DNA from: Novosphingobium sp. PhB165
Lineage (GTDB): Bacteria > Pseudomonadota > Alphaproteobacteria > Sphingomonadales > Sphingomonadaceae
DNA: 64,000 bases
Direction: 5' to 3'
NCBI RefSeq assembly: GCF_004341845.1
Contig: NZ_SLVB01000014.1
Coordinates: forward strand, 33,735-97,734
The translations under genes were made by a program, and so were the position numbers. The notes below the pieces were generated by a model. It was given only the letters and a program-made list of their open reading frames with translations, did no database searches and had not been told where the DNA came from. Below, one piece after another: positions 62,820 to 64,000 of the stretch (position 1 is its first letter; each line of letters begins with the position of its first letter).

Positions 62820-63728
62820 ATGGAACTCCGACATCTTCGTTATTTCGTGGCTGTCGCCGAAGAGGGTAGCCTCACGGTTGCAGCTGAAAAACGCCTGCAC
62901 ACCGCGCAGCCCTCGCTCAGCCGCCAGCTCCGTGATCTCGAACAGGAGGTTGGTGCTCAGCTCTTCACACGCGGGGCGCGCGGGATCGAACTGACGCCGG
63001 CCGGGCGCGCTTTCCTCGACCATGCCCGGCTCGCACTTGGTCAGGCCGCCGAAGCCGTCGCCGCGGCCCGCCGCGCCGCACGGCCTGCAAAAGCAACGTT
63101 CGCGGTGGGCTTCCTCACCGGTCAGGAAGTCGACTGGCTTCCGCACGTCACACAGATCCTGCGTACCGAGCTGCCGAAAATCGACTTCAAGGTGTCCAGC
63201 CTCTACTCGCCGGACGTTGCTGACGCCGTCCAGAGCGGCGAGCTCGATCTCGGATTCATGCGTGTCGAGCCTCGACCAGACGTGACCTATCAGGTGGTGG
63301 CGAGCGAGAGACTGGTCGCCATCCTGCCGAGCGACCACCGGCTCGCAAGCGGGACGGAAGTTAGCCCCGCCGATCTCGTCGGCGAAAACTTGATCGGCTT
63401 CTCAGACGTCCCGCACATCCTGCGGGACGTGGTCGACACGTATCTCCGGCAGAAAGGCGTCGGCGTCGAACCGAGCCATCGCATCGACAATTTTGCGATG
63501 GGGATTTCGCTGGTTGCCTCCACTCGGGGAATCGCGCTCCTGCCGGCCTATGTCGAGCCGCTGCTGCCTTGGTCGGTTGTCAGCAGGCCGCTCTCGGGCG
63601 ACCCACCAACTATCGACCTTGCTGTCGGCTATCGCCGCGACAACCAGTCTCCAGTTCTCGCGACATTCCTCGCGGGGATCGATCAACTGATAGCTGCTGG
63701 TCCCGCCGGCTTACGCAATTCAGGATAA
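62820..63728 (+). CDS. LysR-family regulator divergent from the SDR operon
   Basis: LysR-type regulator of 302 residues. It begins MELRHLRYFVAVAEEGSLTV, with the helix-turn-helix HTAQPSLSRQLRDLEQEVGA, and the effector domain starts near residue 90 (KATFAVGFLTGQEVDWLP). Start is set at 62820 because the family usually opens MELRHLRYF; ATG at 62811 is the alternative, and neither has a clear ribosome-binding site. It is divergent from the SDR operon and likely controls it. Confidence 0.88.
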   Translation: MELRHLRYFVAVAEEGSLTVAAEKRLHTAQPSLSRQLRDLEQEVGAQLFTRGARGIELTPAGRAFLDHARLALGQAAEAVAAARRAARPAKATFAVGFLTGQEVDWLPHVTQILRTELPKIDFKVSSLYSPDVADAVQSGELDLGFMRVEPRPDVTYQVVASERLVAILPSDHRLASGTEVSPADLVGENLIGFSDVPHILRDVVDTYLRQKGVGVEPSHRIDNFAMGISLVASTRGIALLPAYVEPLLPWSVVSRPLSGDPPTIDLAVGYRRDNQSPVLATFLAGIDQLIAAGPAGLRNSG

Positions 63729-63905
63729 CTGCCGCTCAGCCACAACAGAACCGCTGAATCGGCCCTTGCCGGTCACACAGCGCTCGAGTTTCGCTCCCCA
63801 GGAGCGGGCCGGCAGGTTTCCCCGTGCCTTACCGGGGAGTCGGGCCGTTAGCGGACGACCCATGTAGAGTGGATAAGTTGTACAACCGGTTGTAGCCTCA
63901 CCCTA

Positions 63906-64000
63906 CTAGGCTGTAGACTCATAAACGCGAAGCCACAGCCGTATTGAAGCGAGTTGAACCATGGCAAGGAAGTTCTCGGCCAGTTTGTCGTAGCGGGTTG
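63906..64000 (-). mobile_element. IS5-family transposase C-terminus, cut by window edge
   Basis: The last bases on the minus strand encode TRYDKLAENFLAMVQLASIR followed by a Trp-containing hydrophobic tail and stop at 63906. This is the typical C-terminus of IS5-family DDE transposases. The rest of the element lies outside the window. Between 63729 and 63905 I see no gene; a short CCCCG...CGGGG hairpin is present near 63820-63840. Confidence 0.72.

Noticed and set aside
1..64000. CRISPR arrays or long tandem repeats
   Set aside because: No regularly spaced repeats were seen anywhere in the window by eye.

Overview
The window is high-GC DNA of alphaproteobacterial, most likely sphingomonad (Sphingobium/Novosphingobium/Sphingomonas-like) character. 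The signs are four large TonB-dependent receptors, frequent Tat leaders, chains of 1-4 nt gene overlaps, and the general protein style. No rRNA, no complete tRNA and no CRISPR array is visible.

Positions 1-36012 form an organosulfur-scavenging island. A sulfatase and receptor pair (1-4207), a redoxin and a LysR regulator (4985-6605) face a long sulfonate operon (6882-14759): SsuC permease, SsuB ATPase, a thiol dioxygenase, a triple-rhodanese protein, an SsuD-type and an NtaA/DszA-type flavin monooxygenase, a TauD-type dioxygenase and an SsuA-like binding protein. A receptor follows. Next come an inward-facing receptor, exported amine oxidase and exported RidA unit (22084-17567), and a second forward unit: SsuA-like protein, acyl-CoA-dehydrogenase-like monooxygenase, 2-hydroxyacid dehydrogenase, class II aldolase, receptor, SsuA-like protein and a BisC-like molybdoenzyme. 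Convergent to it is a fully overlapping cassette of monooxygenase, AprA-like flavoprotein and 2x[4Fe-4S] ferredoxin (36012-32742). A 19-bp dyad of the form CTCAAY-N7-GTNGAG recurs upstream of several of these units and looks like the shared operator.

Positions 36013-40840 are a mobile-DNA graveyard: two IS3-family fragments, two frameshifted GNAT pseudogenes, and a large serine recombinase whose 3' end reads antisense through the 3' end of an initiator-tRNA-like sequence.

Positions 40841-48430 hold a polyamine/envelope module on the minus strand: SPFH-SHOCT protein, two DUF4178 proteins, a small membrane protein, a DUF350 protein, a membrane-fused spermidine synthase, a Tat-lipoprotein amine oxidase and AdoMet decarboxylase. 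Most neighbours overlap.

Positions 48841-52043 hold hutD and a three-gene RNA/ribosome-repair operon: an unrecognised 162-residue protein, RtcB ligase and PrfH release factor. Each junction is an ATGA overlap.

Positions 52403-58588 are mixed: a TetR regulator divergent from a Tat-exported esterase, a truncated GH51 arabinofuranosidase fused tail to tail with a truncated CoA-transferase, a flippase and a DUF427 protein. Positions 58612-63728 are a LysR-flanked catabolic-type operon of two SDRs, a hydrolase, two SnoaL-like proteins (one frameshifted) and a GST. The window ends in the C-terminus of an IS5-family transposase.
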